This document shows, one piece after another, positions 36,147-43,873 of a DNA stretch of 64,000 bases (position 1 is the first letter of the stretch; each line of letters opens with the position of its first letter). The notes under the pieces were generated by a model. It did no database searches and was not told the DNA's origin. It was given only the letters and a program-made list of their open reading frames with translations. Source of the stretch: Paenibacillus sp. YPG26 (GTDB lineage Bacteria; Bacillota; Bacilli; Paenibacillales; Paenibacillaceae); assembly GCF_023704175.1 (NCBI RefSeq), contig NZ_CP084530.1:3844001-3908000 (forward strand), in the 5' to 3' direction. Both the position numbers and the translations under genes were made by a program.

Positions 36147-37773
36147 AATACTGGCAGTACATTTTAAGAAATGGGGCATCAACCACGTATTTGGCATCCC
36201 GGGTAAAGCGGTGACTCCGCTCATTCTGGATCTCAACCATCAGGGCATCGAATTCGTCCTGTCCAAGCATGAGTCGGGGGCCGGATTCGAAGCGGCTGGT
36301 TATGCATTGATGAATAATAAGCTGGCCGTTGCCATCGGAACATCGGGTCCGGGTGGTACGAATCTCTTAACCGCTGCTGGTCAAGCCAAGGCTTCTCATC
36401 TTCCCGTTCTATTTATTACCGGGCATCCTTCGATCCAGGATTCAGGCAAGGCCTTAGGTCAAGACTCCACGATGTTCGGAACAGACCTTGTCAAAATGTT
36501 CGAGCCTGTTACGAAGTTCAGTGCCAGAGTGGAAAGAGCGGATACGTTCAAGTCTTACTTTCAGCATGCCATAGAGAAAGCCTATTCAGGAGTGAAGGGT
36601 CCGGTTCATCTATCGATTGCTGCAGACGTATTAGCCGAGCCTATTGCTGAGTTCGAGATGGAGCTGCCGGAGGAGCTCCACCCTGTTGCTCCGAATTTGG
36701 ATCTATGTATAGACTTAATCAACCGCCCTGGCAAGAAGGTAATTTGGGCAGGCAAAGGCGTGCATTCGAGCAGAGCCTATCGGGAATTGAAAAGATTCGC
36801 CGAGACATTCGGTATTCCCGTCATGACCACGCCAGGAGGTAAAGGTGTATTTGAGAGTCATCACAATCTGTCCTTAGGCGCTTACGGACTTGGAGGGACC
36901 GAGGAAGCTAGTGCCTACGTGGAAGGCGGCCTGGATCTGATGATCGTCATGGGAACCAAGCTGTCCGATATGTCCCTAGCGGGTCTCAACGCTTCCAATT
37001 ATCCGCACAACGTCATTCAATTTGATTATGACCACACTTTCACAGGTAAATCCATTCAAGTAAATACATTACCCATTATTGGCGACATTAAAACAAACCT
37101 GAATGCGTTATTTGAGAAACTTCATACCAAAGAAGTGACTAGATCGCCATTTAATATAGAGGATTACAGAGTGACAGAGCCTGCCGGGGAGAGCCATGCC
37201 AATCGGAACACATCTCCGATGTCCGCAGTTGAAGCTGTCAAAGTCATGAACACCGCCTTCGATGAGGACACACTCCTTTTTGGTGATGATGGGAGTCATA
37301 CGTTCTATGCTATCAAGCATTTTGACATTAAGATGCCCGGCACTTTTTACTTTGACGATGTATTCGGTACCATGGGCCATGCTATAGGGTATTCGATTGG
37401 GGCCAAGCTTGCAGCTCCCGAGGCTAAGGTCGTCTGCTTGACGGGGGACGGATGCACCTTTATGCATGGAACCGAGATATCCACGGCGGTTAACTACGGG
37501 GCTAATGTCATTTTTATCATATTCAATAATGGCAAGATCGATATGGTGGATACAGGAATGTCTATGAACTTAGGGAAAGCTGTGGGAACGGTGTACTCCA
37601 CGATGCTGGATGCGCAGAAGTTCGGGGAATCCATGGGCGCTCTTGCATTCAAATGCTACACCGCACAGGAGCTGGCAGACTCGATAGAGAAGGCTAAACT
37701 TGCAAATACAACGGTTGTTATCGAAGCTATGATTGATCCATTCGAAATTCCGCCAACCACCAAGAGGGGATAA
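36130..37773 (+). CDS. thiamine-diphosphate-dependent enzyme, acetolactate synthase-like
   Basis: A 547-aa ThDP enzyme of the acetolactate synthase/pyruvate oxidase/decarboxylase superfamily. The N-terminal Pyr domain carries the activating Glu (LSKHESGAGFEAAGYA). A central FAD/TPP_M-like domain follows (about 190-330). The PP domain has the cofactor motif GDGCTFMHGTEIS...NNGK. The substrate residues differ from those I know for AlsS or IlvB, so the reaction is not assigned. It overlaps the GGDEF-EAL gene by 17 bases and precedes the CMD-family gene by 2, which makes the three one operon. An oxo-acid decarboxylation or lyase reaction is likely. Confidence 0.9.
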   Translation: MKKVSEILAVHFKKWGINHVFGIPGKAVTPLILDLNHQGIEFVLSKHESGAGFEAAGYALMNNKLAVAIGTSGPGGTNLLTAAGQAKASHLPVLFITGHPSIQDSGKALGQDSTMFGTDLVKMFEPVTKFSARVERADTFKSYFQHAIEKAYSGVKGPVHLSIAADVLAEPIAEFEMELPEELHPVAPNLDLCIDLINRPGKKVIWAGKGVHSSRAYRELKRFAETFGIPVMTTPGGKGVFESHHNLSLGAYGLGGTEEASAYVEGGLDLMIVMGTKLSDMSLAGLNASNYPHNVIQFDYDHTFTGKSIQVNTLPIIGDIKTNLNALFEKLHTKEVTRSPFNIEDYRVTEPAGESHANRNTSPMSAVEAVKVMNTAFDEDTLLFGDDGSHTFYAIKHFDIKMPGTFYFDDVFGTMGHAIGYSIGAKLAAPEAKVVCLTGDGCTFMHGTEISTAVNYGANVIFIIFNNGKIDMVDTGMSMNLGKAVGTVYSTMLDAQKFGESMGALAFKCYTAQELADSIEKAKLANTTVVIEAMIDPFEIPPTTKRG

Positions 37774-37775
37774 CT

Positions 37776-38168
37776 ATGAGTAGAAATCAAGACCATTATA
37801 ACAAGGGAATAGAAGTTCTGAATGAAATGGTAGGCGCACAAGGGTTAAGTGCCATAGAAGCATTCCAGAAGTTTTATCCTGACTTTGCGGATTTTCTCGT
37901 CTCATTTGGCTTCGGGGAGATCTACTCCAGAGAAGCACTGAATTTCCAACAAAGAGAATTGATCACGCTGACCGCGTTAATTACACAGGGTGCTTTTGAG
38001 CAATTAGGCTTTCATCTTAATGCAGCCCTCAATGTGGGCATGAGCCCTAAACAAATTGTGGAGCTCGTTATCCACTGTGCGGCTTATGTTGGCTTTCCAA
38101 AAGCATGCAGTGCTATGGGACAAGTTATGCTTGTATTCGAGCAAAGAGGTATTACCGAGATTAAATGA
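37776..38168 (+). CDS. carboxymuconolactone decarboxylase family protein
   Basis: A 130-aa single-domain CMD/AhpD-like protein (FGEIYSREALNFQQRELITLTALI, with the helical core QIVELVIHCAAYVGFPKA). The CXXC of AhpD peroxidase-type members is absent; one Cys-Ala-Ala sequence remains, so a decarboxylase or isomerase-like role is more likely than thiol peroxidase activity. It begins 2 bases after the ThDP enzyme and ends the operon before a UUCG-capped terminator. Confidence 0.9.
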   Translation: MSRNQDHYNKGIEVLNEMVGAQGLSAIEAFQKFYPDFADFLVSFGFGEIYSREALNFQQRELITLTALITQGAFEQLGFHLNAALNVGMSPKQIVELVIHCAAYVGFPKACSAMGQVMLVFEQRGITEIK

Positions 38169-38198
38169 TCGGCCAGCTTACATGAATGTGAGAGAGAG

Positions 38199-38225
38199 AA
38201 GAACCCTTCTTCGTGAAGGGTTCTT
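38199..38225 (+). terminator. intrinsic terminator with UUCG loop
   Basis: AAGAACCCTTC-TTCG-TGAAGGGTTCTT, followed by tgttgttc, closes the ThDP enzyme/CMD operon. It can also serve the convergent WYL gene. Confidence 0.85.
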
Positions 38226-38259
38226 TGTTGTTCATAGGCATAGCCGCTTGGTTACTCGC

Positions 38260-39213
38260 TTAAGATTGCTCTTCCGTGTATTGAGCCATCAGTTCAGAGA
38301 GCAGCTGCCTGATTCCTGCACGCAGCTCCGGCGGCTGCAGCACCGCTGCATGCTTGCCAAGGCCCACAAAATAAGAAGCGAAATACGAGAGGTCCTCTCT
38401 CGCCACGTATCCTTCGAGACATCCCGTTCCGTCATGGCGGACATGAAGCCCCGGAACCGGACATGGGTCCGCTTCACATGCTTCCACGCCTTCTTGGGAC
38501 AGCTCCGCATACAGGTATACACTGTCACCTTCAAGGCGGGTCAGCTCCTCCTTATTTCCCAGGTGAACCTCGTGCAAGTCGAGGGGTGGGGAATCCGAGG
38601 GAACCGCGGATTCGAACCGATCACAGCGGAATACCCGAAAAGACTTGCGAAGATAGCAATAAGCCAAGCAGTACCACAGCCCCTCACGGGTGTAAATGCC
38701 AATCGGTTGAATCTCCCGCTGCCCCCTCTGCTGCCTGGTGGCATATTCCACGAGCAAGACAACTTGCCCGATGGCTGCATCCAGCAATACGGACAAATAC
38801 GGTGACTGGGCTTGCCTGACCGGCGTAATGAAGTCAACCCTGTCCCTCATCTGATCGATCCGGCCGCGCACATCTTCCGGCATATAACTATAGAATTTAT
38901 TCAGCACGGCCGAGGTCTCCATTTCGAACGGTAGAGATGAATAATGACGGAGCGCCTGCACAGCGAAAAATACCGCTGCTGCCTCCCGCTCCGTAAAAGC
39001 GATGGGAGGCAAGAGCCGTTCTTGCAAAATCCGGTATCCACCATGGGGCCCTACTTCAGAATACAGAGGTACGCCTAGTTCGCTCAGCTCCTGCAAGTCC
39101 CGCAGAATCGTTCGTGTAGATACATGGAACTCATCGGCAAGCTCCTTGACCGTGAATCGGCGCTTGCGATTGACCGTAATAATTAATTCCATCAGCCGTT
39201 TGGCCTTAGACAT
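38260..39213 (-). CDS. WYL-domain (YafY-like) transcriptional regulator
   Basis: A 317-aa regulator with an N-terminal HTH_11 winged helix (FTVKELADEFHVSTRTILRDL) and a C-terminal WYL domain (YTREGLWYCLAYCYLRKSFRVFR). ATG 39213 is supported by ggggtgg; the long N-terminal extension to 39357 is not credible because it crosses the intergenic operator. It is divergent from a VOC protein gene, its likely target. A second WYL/VOC pair with the same layout is at 57.2-58.7 kb. Confidence 0.92.
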   Translation of the reverse strand: MSKAKRLMELIITVNRKRRFTVKELADEFHVSTRTILRDLQELSELGVPLYSEVGPHGGYRILQERLLPPIAFTEREAAAVFFAVQALRHYSSLPFEMETSAVLNKFYSYMPEDVRGRIDQMRDRVDFITPVRQAQSPYLSVLLDAAIGQVVLLVEYATRQQRGQREIQPIGIYTREGLWYCLAYCYLRKSFRVFRCDRFESAVPSDSPPLDLHEVHLGNKEELTRLEGDSVYLYAELSQEGVEACEADPCPVPGLHVRHDGTGCLEGYVAREDLSYFASYFVGLGKHAAVLQPPELRAGIRQLLSELMAQYTEEQS

Positions 39214-39251
39214 TATCAATCCACCCCGCAAATAAAATTCGCTCTTGATCA

Positions 39252-39266
39252 TGACATGAATTGTCA
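39252..39266. promoter_or_regulatory. probable WYL-regulator operator
   Basis: The inverted repeat TGACA-TGAAT-TGTCA lies between the divergent WYL and VOC genes. A close relative (TGACA-N6-TGTCA) is found between the second WYL/VOC pair at 57694-57713. Confidence 0.7.
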
Positions 39267-39328
39267 CTATCATCCGATACAATCGAAGATGAGTCCAGTA
39301 CAAATTCGATATAAGGAGTTGAAGCAAG

Positions 39329-39751
39329 ATGAGCTTGAAATTCACCCCATTTATCATGCTTGACGGTCATGCCAATGAAGCCATCGGATTCTATGAGAAA
39401 GCCCTAGGTGCGCAGGTGGTGTTCAAACAAACTTACGGAGAATCTCCGGAGGCAGGCGGCACACCTCTGTCCGAAGAAGCGAAGAACAGAATTGCCCATT
39501 CCGTACTGGTAGTCGGTGACTCCGAGCTGTATGTCAGCGACTTCGAGCCAGGTCAGCACTTCGAGCGTGGGGATCAGGTCAACATCTGCATTACTGTCAA
39601 GGAAGAAGCCGAAGCAGAGCGGATATATGAAGCGTTACGAGCAGATGGAAAGGTTCTCTTGCCCCTGCAGCCAATCTATTTCAGCCCGGCCTACGGCATG
39701 GTAACAGATCGGTTCGGGGTTACCTTCCAGGTCTTCACAGAAAGAAACTGA
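39329..39751 (+). CDS. VOC family protein (PhnB-like)
   Basis: A 140-aa PhnB-like VOC protein (FIMLDGHANEAIGFYEKALG at the N-terminus, and YGMVTDRFGVTFQVF at the end). Aaggagttgaagcaag precedes the ATG. It is divergent from a WYL regulator that probably controls it. Members of this branch are often annotated as glyoxalase/bleomycin-resistance-like, but the metal ligands and substrate are not established for it. Confidence 0.9.
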   Translation: MSLKFTPFIMLDGHANEAIGFYEKALGAQVVFKQTYGESPEAGGTPLSEEAKNRIAHSVLVVGDSELYVSDFEPGQHFERGDQVNICITVKEEAEAERIYEALRADGKVLLPLQPIYFSPAYGMVTDRFGVTFQVFTERN

Positions 39752-39858
39752 GTCGGGGAGATTCCATAGTTAACTGACCAGATAGCCTATTCAGCTTACA
39801 ACAGAACCACCTGGAGCGTTGTGGTCAAGACCCCATTTAGTAGACATTAAAAAAACAC

Positions 39859-40743
39859 CTAGGCTGCAAACTGGCGTCGGTAGTCTACCGGCGTCAGTTT
39901 ATCTAATTTACGCTGTGGTCGTCTTCGGTTGTAAAATCGTATGTATTTCTCGATTCTTCTTTGTGCCTCAGCCATTTTTCGGATATCATAAGGATAGAGT
40001 CCTTCCGTTTTGAGATGCGAGAAGAAGCTCTCCATAGAGGCGTTGTCTAGACAATTGCCCCGGCGTGACATGCTGATTTGGGCGCCAACCTTTGGCAGCA
40101 TGTCGTGGTAAGCATGAGACGTGTACTGGAATCCCTGGTCGCTGTGAACGACCAATCCGGTCACGTCTTTTTGCTTGGCAAATGCTTTGGCAAACGTCTG
40201 TAGAACCAACTCATTGTCGTTACGTTCGCTCAGCTGGTAGGCAACAATTTCGTTGTTGAACAGATCTTTTATTGCTGAAAGATACAGCCAGCGTTCACCT
40301 ACACGGTATTGGGTCACATCCGTCACCCATTTCTGGTTTGGTTTTTCCGCTGTAAAGTCTCGCTTCAGTAAGTTCTCTGCTACTCGTTCCCCAGTTTGGT
40401 ACGCAGGGCTTACCCGGCGTTTACGGCGAATACTGGCCTGAATGCCGAGTTTTTGCATAAGACGCAATACCTTCTTGTGGTTCATCCAAATGCCGTCATC
40501 CTTCCACAAGAACAATTGGAGCTGGCGGTACCCGTATTTTCCTTCGTAACGCTTGTAGACTTTACGGATTTGTTGTTTGGCTTCGGCGTCGCGGTCGTTT
40601 CCCTTTCGCTTCAAATAGGCATAGTAACCGCTTTTGGAGACGCCAAAGAGTTGGCATAAGTCTGCAATTTTCCCTAGAGTTGCCGCTTTCTCGATGAGCT
40701 TAAAGCGTTCTTCCTTGCCTCCTGCATCCAGATTTCCAAGCAC
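39859..40743 (-). CDS. IS3-family transposase, OrfB (integrase domain)
   Basis: The catalytic part of the transposase, 294 aa. The DDE residues are in WVTDVTQY, VVHSDQGFQY and ASMESFFSHLKTE. HTH_21 and rve-type regions are present. It is expressed as a fusion with OrfA: A-AAA-AAG at 40743-40749 (complement) in the overlap gives a -1 shift into this frame. The catalytic motifs look intact, so the element may be active. Confidence 0.92.
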   Translation of the reverse strand: MLGNLDAGGKEERFKLIEKAATLGKIADLCQLFGVSKSGYYAYLKRKGNDRDAEAKQQIRKVYKRYEGKYGYRQLQLFLWKDDGIWMNHKKVLRLMQKLGIQASIRRKRRVSPAYQTGERVAENLLKRDFTAEKPNQKWVTDVTQYRVGERWLYLSAIKDLFNNEIVAYQLSERNDNELVLQTFAKAFAKQKDVTGLVVHSDQGFQYTSHAYHDMLPKVGAQISMSRRGNCLDNASMESFFSHLKTEGLYPYDIRKMAEAQRRIEKYIRFYNRRRPQRKLDKLTPVDYRRQFAA

Positions 40744-41009
40744 TTTTTTAACATGTCATTCTCCCGCTTGAGCTTTTGGACATACCGGTCTTGATCGATA
40801 TATTCTTTCCGCCTTCCCCGCTGATCTAACAGGCCATACTCACCTAGTTCCCGGTATTTTCGCATCCACCGCTTCATTCGATCTTTGTCCTGAATGCCCA
40901 GATGTTCGTTGATTTCCCGATATGTCCATTTCTCCTCAACGTGAAGCCGAATCGCCTCTAACTTTAATTCTTCCGAATACTGTTTGAGTTTCTGTCCTTT
41001 AATCGCCAT
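40674..41009 (-). CDS. IS3-family transposase, OrfA (HTH protein)
   Basis: The DNA-binding part, 111 aa, with HTH (LKLEAIRLHVEEKWTYREI) and a C-terminal leucine-zipper-like helix (YVQKLKRENDMLKKCLEIW). ATG 41009 is preceded by aaggggtgc; the frame further upstream runs into the element's end. Its 3' end overlaps OrfB by 70 bases around the slippery heptamer. Confidence 0.9.
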   Translation of the reverse strand: MAIKGQKLKQYSEELKLEAIRLHVEEKWTYREINEHLGIQDKDRMKRWMRKYRELGEYGLLDQRGRRKEYIDQDRYVQKLKRENDMLKKCLEIWMQEARKNALSSSRKRQL

Positions 41010-41137
41010 AAAAATGCACCCCTTAGAATTCATCGGAATAACCAGGGGTTTTTCCAATGTCTATTCTAAGGGGTGCACTTCATTGTGAATTCAACGTCTC
41101 AGGTGGTTCTATTTATCAATTGCAGTTAAGTTAAGGG

Positions 41138-41977
41138 CTACTGAACAGAAGTATGCTTCGATATAGACTCGATAATGATGTCCCAGTCATCCTCATGAAG
41201 CTCATGTCCTGAGCCTTCCAATGTCAGTAATACCGCACCCGGAATTTCGTTGGCAAGATGCTGTCCATGTGCATAAGGGATAATGGGGTCTTCTGTACCG
41301 TGTATAATCAAGGCGGGAACCTTGATTTCACTCGTCCTGCCCAGATAGGACTCTCCCCCCGTCACCAAGGCGTGATTGTTCATGCTGGCCATATTGTTAC
41401 TTCTTGCGAACTCTTCTCCAGCCAACATGCCTATCTTCTTCTCATTAAAAGGATGCTTGGAACCCACCAGCACTTTGGATCGCTCTATCGCAAATTTGAC
41501 TACCGATTGATGATTCGTCCAATCGATATCCCCCAGAGTCGAGAAAAAATCCATAACCTTCCCTTCCATCGGAGGGAGATGTGGAGCAAAATTGGACGTT
41601 GCTAGCAGGGTAATGCTCAGAACTCTCTCCGGATGCCGCAGAGCTATCATTTGAGTCAGCATACCGCCCATGGACATGCCTAAGATATGCGATTGCTCAA
41701 CTTGATAGGCATCCAATACACTAACGGCGTCATCTGCCATATCCTCGAAGGTATAGCCGGGCTGACCAGGTTCGTAGGTTGTTGAACGTCCCACGTCGCG
41801 GTTATCGTAACGTATGACATAACGCCCTGTATCCGCCAACCGTTGGCAAAACTCTTCTTCCCACCAAATCATTGAGGATTGAGCACCCATAATCAGCAAA
41901 ATGGCCGGATGCACAGGATCGCCAAAACTGTCTGTACATAATTGAATTCCATCGACTTCTATTAATCGTTCCCTCAT
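41138..41977 (-). CDS. alpha/beta hydrolase
   Basis: A 279-aa hydrolase with a full triad: nucleophile elbow LGMSMGGM, acid in HGTEDPIIP and His in GSGHELHED. The oxyanion region is LLIMGAQSSM and the lid is helical; the overall type is like haloperoxidase/carboxylesterase or antibiotic-pathway hydrolases. ATG 41977 is supported by ggagg 8 bases upstream. A frame running on to 42037 and beyond covers a terminator and cannot be the true start. Expression should depend on read-through of that leader terminator. The substrate is unknown. Confidence 0.87.
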   Translation of the reverse strand: MRERLIEVDGIQLCTDSFGDPVHPAILLIMGAQSSMIWWEEEFCQRLADTGRYVIRYDNRDVGRSTTYEPGQPGYTFEDMADDAVSVLDAYQVEQSHILGMSMGGMLTQMIALRHPERVLSITLLATSNFAPHLPPMEGKVMDFFSTLGDIDWTNHQSVVKFAIERSKVLVGSKHPFNEKKIGMLAGEEFARSNNMASMNNHALVTGGESYLGRTSEIKVPALIIHGTEDPIIPYAHGQHLANEIPGAVLLTLEGSGHELHEDDWDIIIESISKHTSVQ

Positions 41978-42008
41978 ATTGATTACCTCCAATGTGGATA
42001 TAGTAAAT

Positions 42009-42034
42009 AAAAAAACACAGGCTATTGGCCTGTG
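42009..42034 (-). terminator. intrinsic terminator in the leader of the alpha/beta hydrolase
   Basis: On the minus strand CACAGGC-CAATA-GCCTGTG is followed by seven T residues. It lies 32 bases upstream of the hydrolase start and has no gene before it, which is the position of an attenuator. Confidence 0.85.
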
Positions 42035-42340
42035 CATACGGTAATCGAATTAAGAATTCGGGAATAAATGCAATGATATAATTAATCCCTATAAAGGGCC
42101 CCAATTCAGTCTCTGAATTGACACCCAAAAGGGTCCATTGCATTCTCTTCAAATTCAGTATATGGACATGAAGGCGGCAGAATTGCTTCTGTCCTCAGTC
42201 ACATATAACTACAACAGGTTACCGTGAAGGCACCACTCTTCGATTACTATGCACACCAAATGCCTTAAACCACCGTTTAATTCACTGTGCAAGAAATATC
42301 GAAGATTAGTTCAACACACGTAACCCCTCCGTTCATATTG
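42035..42340 (-). ncRNA. structured leader RNA or small RNA upstream of the alpha/beta hydrolase
   Basis: About 306 bases of transcribed leader with several perfect stems: three nested helices at 42238-42304 (CTTCGAT/ATCGAAG, TGCACA/TGTGCA, TTAAAC/GTTTAA), a CAGAA/TTCTG hairpin with a GGAC/GTCC outer stem at 42164-42194, GACACCC/GGGTCC at 42120-42136 and CAATTCAG/CTGAATTG at 42102-42120. A promoter precedes it and an intrinsic terminator ends it. I do not recognise a known riboswitch or T-box consensus. It could be a novel regulatory leader, a protein-controlled attenuator or an independent small RNA. Confidence 0.5.
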
Positions 42341-42379
42341 GTTAGGTTGATCCTAACATAGCAAAAAGGCGCCTGTCAA
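42341..42379 (-). promoter_or_regulatory. promoter with inverted-repeat operator for the structured leader
   Basis: On the minus strand TTGACA (complement of 42374-42379), 18-base spacer, TAGGAT (complement of 42350-42355). The perfect repeat GTTAGG-TTGAT-CCTAAC (42341-42357) covers the -10 and start site, suggesting a repressor encoded elsewhere. Confidence 0.75.
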
Positions 42380-42412
42380 CACTTGGTAATTGCTGTGTGA
42401 GTACTGGAAATA

Positions 42413-43609
42413 TCAAATGGCAGTCTCTGCCGATATCGTCTCACACCCGTTGAACAGCGCAAATCTCTGGATACAACCGTTCAGGGCTGTTCGCAATTGC
42501 GTTGTTGGTTTCACCCCGGTCTCGTACCAAATGTTCTTCACAACGAGCGTTCCTGATTTTCGCTCCACAGTGATCTCGGCTCGTCCAATGATGCTCTCTC
42601 CATAGAGTAGAGGCAGCACATAATAGCCGAACTTCCGCTTGACTGCAGGCGTGTAGATCTCCCAGGTATATTCGAAGCCGAACAATTCGCTGATAAGCTT
42701 TCGGTCCCATAGGAGATTGTCCAGAGGGGCAATAAGCTCGCAACGCGGGCTGGGATCCTGATTATTTTGCAAGACGGCTTCAATTAGCGGTAGATCCTCA
42801 GCGAGGCAGTACAGCTTATCCTTCATTTGTTCCACGGTAACGGCAGCAATGCGGGCTTCATCCACTAACTGGCGGAACACTTCGTTGCGCTGTGCTGATT
42901 TCAACCCCCATATATTCAGCCAGGCATCTGACGCACGATTCCATAGAAGGCCCACCGAACCGATTCGGCGCAGTACCCGCCATTTATAATGCTCCAGCTC
43001 ATCCTGCAGCGGCTCTGGCGCATTCAGCAGGTGTGGCTGTATGTACTTGTTGGCTGCATCGTAGTATTTACGCGTTCCTTTCTTATGGTGGATAATCAAC
43101 TCCCCCGTCGAATACATCTGTTCAAGCACCGACCGGGCTGAATTGTTCCCACCACTCCAATGGATGGCCGATCGCCAAGAGAAATCCCCTTCCAATTTCA
43201 AATCATCCGAGCTTAGCGCACCGTGAGTTTGGATATGAGCCCGTACTTCTGCTGACAATGCTTCCATCTCGGGATAGCGTTCGGCATGCTGCCGGGCGGC
43301 TTGCCTGTACCGCTCAAAATACGGCCAGTCCTCGGCCAAAATAATGGCCAGGTTCTTGTCGGGATAATCGACAAGCCTTCGATCCTCATATAACAGCTGG
43401 GCGAGCATTCCCTTGGTAAATCCCTTGATTCGCGACTGCAGTACCAACTCGGCGTTCTTGCCGCATACATCAATGGGATCGTACTGAAGGCAGCCGACCT
43501 GCCGAACAAAGTCCAGCACGCCCTGCTTCCCACTAAATTTATATTCACCCACAAGCCCATGCTTCAACAACAGAAATTGCCGGGCCTGACGGTTGGTTAA
43601 ATGGATCAT
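42413..43609 (-). CDS. YcaQ-like DNA crosslink-repair glycosylase (winged-helix)
   Basis: A 398-aa HTH_42/YcaQ-family protein. The family's Gln-X-Asp motif is visible in CLQYDPIDV near residue 40, and the wHTH repeats characteristic of AlkX/AlkZ glycosylases cover the rest. Members remove alkylated bases and resolve interstrand crosslinks, often as self-resistance in antibiotic clusters. ATG 43609 is supported by gcaggtg; an upstream extension to 43669 is less likely. No obvious biosynthetic cluster lies next to it. Confidence 0.85.
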   Translation of the reverse strand: MIHLTNRQARQFLLLKHGLVGEYKFSGKQGVLDFVRQVGCLQYDPIDVCGKNAELVLQSRIKGFTKGMLAQLLYEDRRLVDYPDKNLAIILAEDWPYFERYRQAARQHAERYPEMEALSAEVRAHIQTHGALSSDDLKLEGDFSWRSAIHWSGGNNSARSVLEQMYSTGELIIHHKKGTRKYYDAANKYIQPHLLNAPEPLQDELEHYKWRVLRRIGSVGLLWNRASDAWLNIWGLKSAQRNEVFRQLVDEARIAAVTVEQMKDKLYCLAEDLPLIEAVLQNNQDPSPRCELIAPLDNLLWDRKLISELFGFEYTWEIYTPAVKRKFGYYVLPLLYGESIIGRAEITVERKSGTLVVKNIWYETGVKPTTQLRTALNGCIQRFALFNGCETISAETAI

Positions 43610-43796
43610 GTTCGCACCTGCTTCTGGTTTAGTAGTGGAGATATAGATGGCAATATTTCTCATATCCAAGCATACAAAATGAAATGAAGGAATGCAAACA
43701 TTTGTTCTTACACTGATGACCTGCTATGTACACCATCACTTGTAATACGGCCACTAAGCAGATTCTAAAATAGTTCATACAATTGCTAAAGCTTAT

Positions 43797-43845
43797 TAAA
43801 AGGTGCTATATCGTTTTAATCATTAAAACGATATAGCACCTTTTT
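43797..43845. terminator. bidirectional intrinsic terminator
   Basis: AAAGGTGCTATATCGTTTTA and TAAAACGATATAGCACCTTT form a perfect 20-bp stem around a short loop. It lies 29 bases after the helicase-nuclease stop, with T-runs on both sides. 43610-43796 shows no other element. Confidence 0.92.
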
Positions 43846-43873
43846 GGTTATCACATTTTTTATAACTGGAACA

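Larger units (their letters stand above)
39803..41110 (-). mobile_element. IS3-family insertion sequence (IS150-like organisation)
   Basis: A 1,308-bp element with two overlapping frames on the minus strand. The ends share AGAACCACCTG and further matched blocks (CGTTG, then CCCC, then AGACATT), so the inverted repeat is imperfect beyond the first 11 bases. I could not find a matching 3-bp target duplication beside these ends, so the exact boundaries are tentative. The insertion lies between the VOC gene and an alpha/beta hydrolase gene and interrupts neither. Confidence 0.85.

Noticed and set aside
38056..38805. 249-codon open frame on the plus strand
   Set aside because: Antisense to the WYL regulator gene and overlapping the CMD gene in another frame; composition fits a shadow.
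40674..40749. Overlap of the two IS3 frames as an inactivating frameshift
   Set aside because: An A-AAA-AAG heptamer in the overlap is the normal programmed -1 frameshift site of this IS family.
39803..41110. Target-site duplications of the IS3-like element
   Set aside because: The three bases next to the proposed ends (aac and att) do not match; shifting the ends by one or two bases did not help.
41802..42152. Protein gene in the hydrolase leader (frame starting near 42152)
   Set aside because: It would run through an intrinsic terminator and into the hydrolase gene in another frame, with no ribosome binding site.
42035..42340. T-box or other known riboswitch in the hydrolase leader
   Set aside because: The T-box sequence (AGGGTGGNACCGCG) is absent, and no lysine, SAM, ZTP, M-box or ykkC signature was seen, so the leader is left unnamed.
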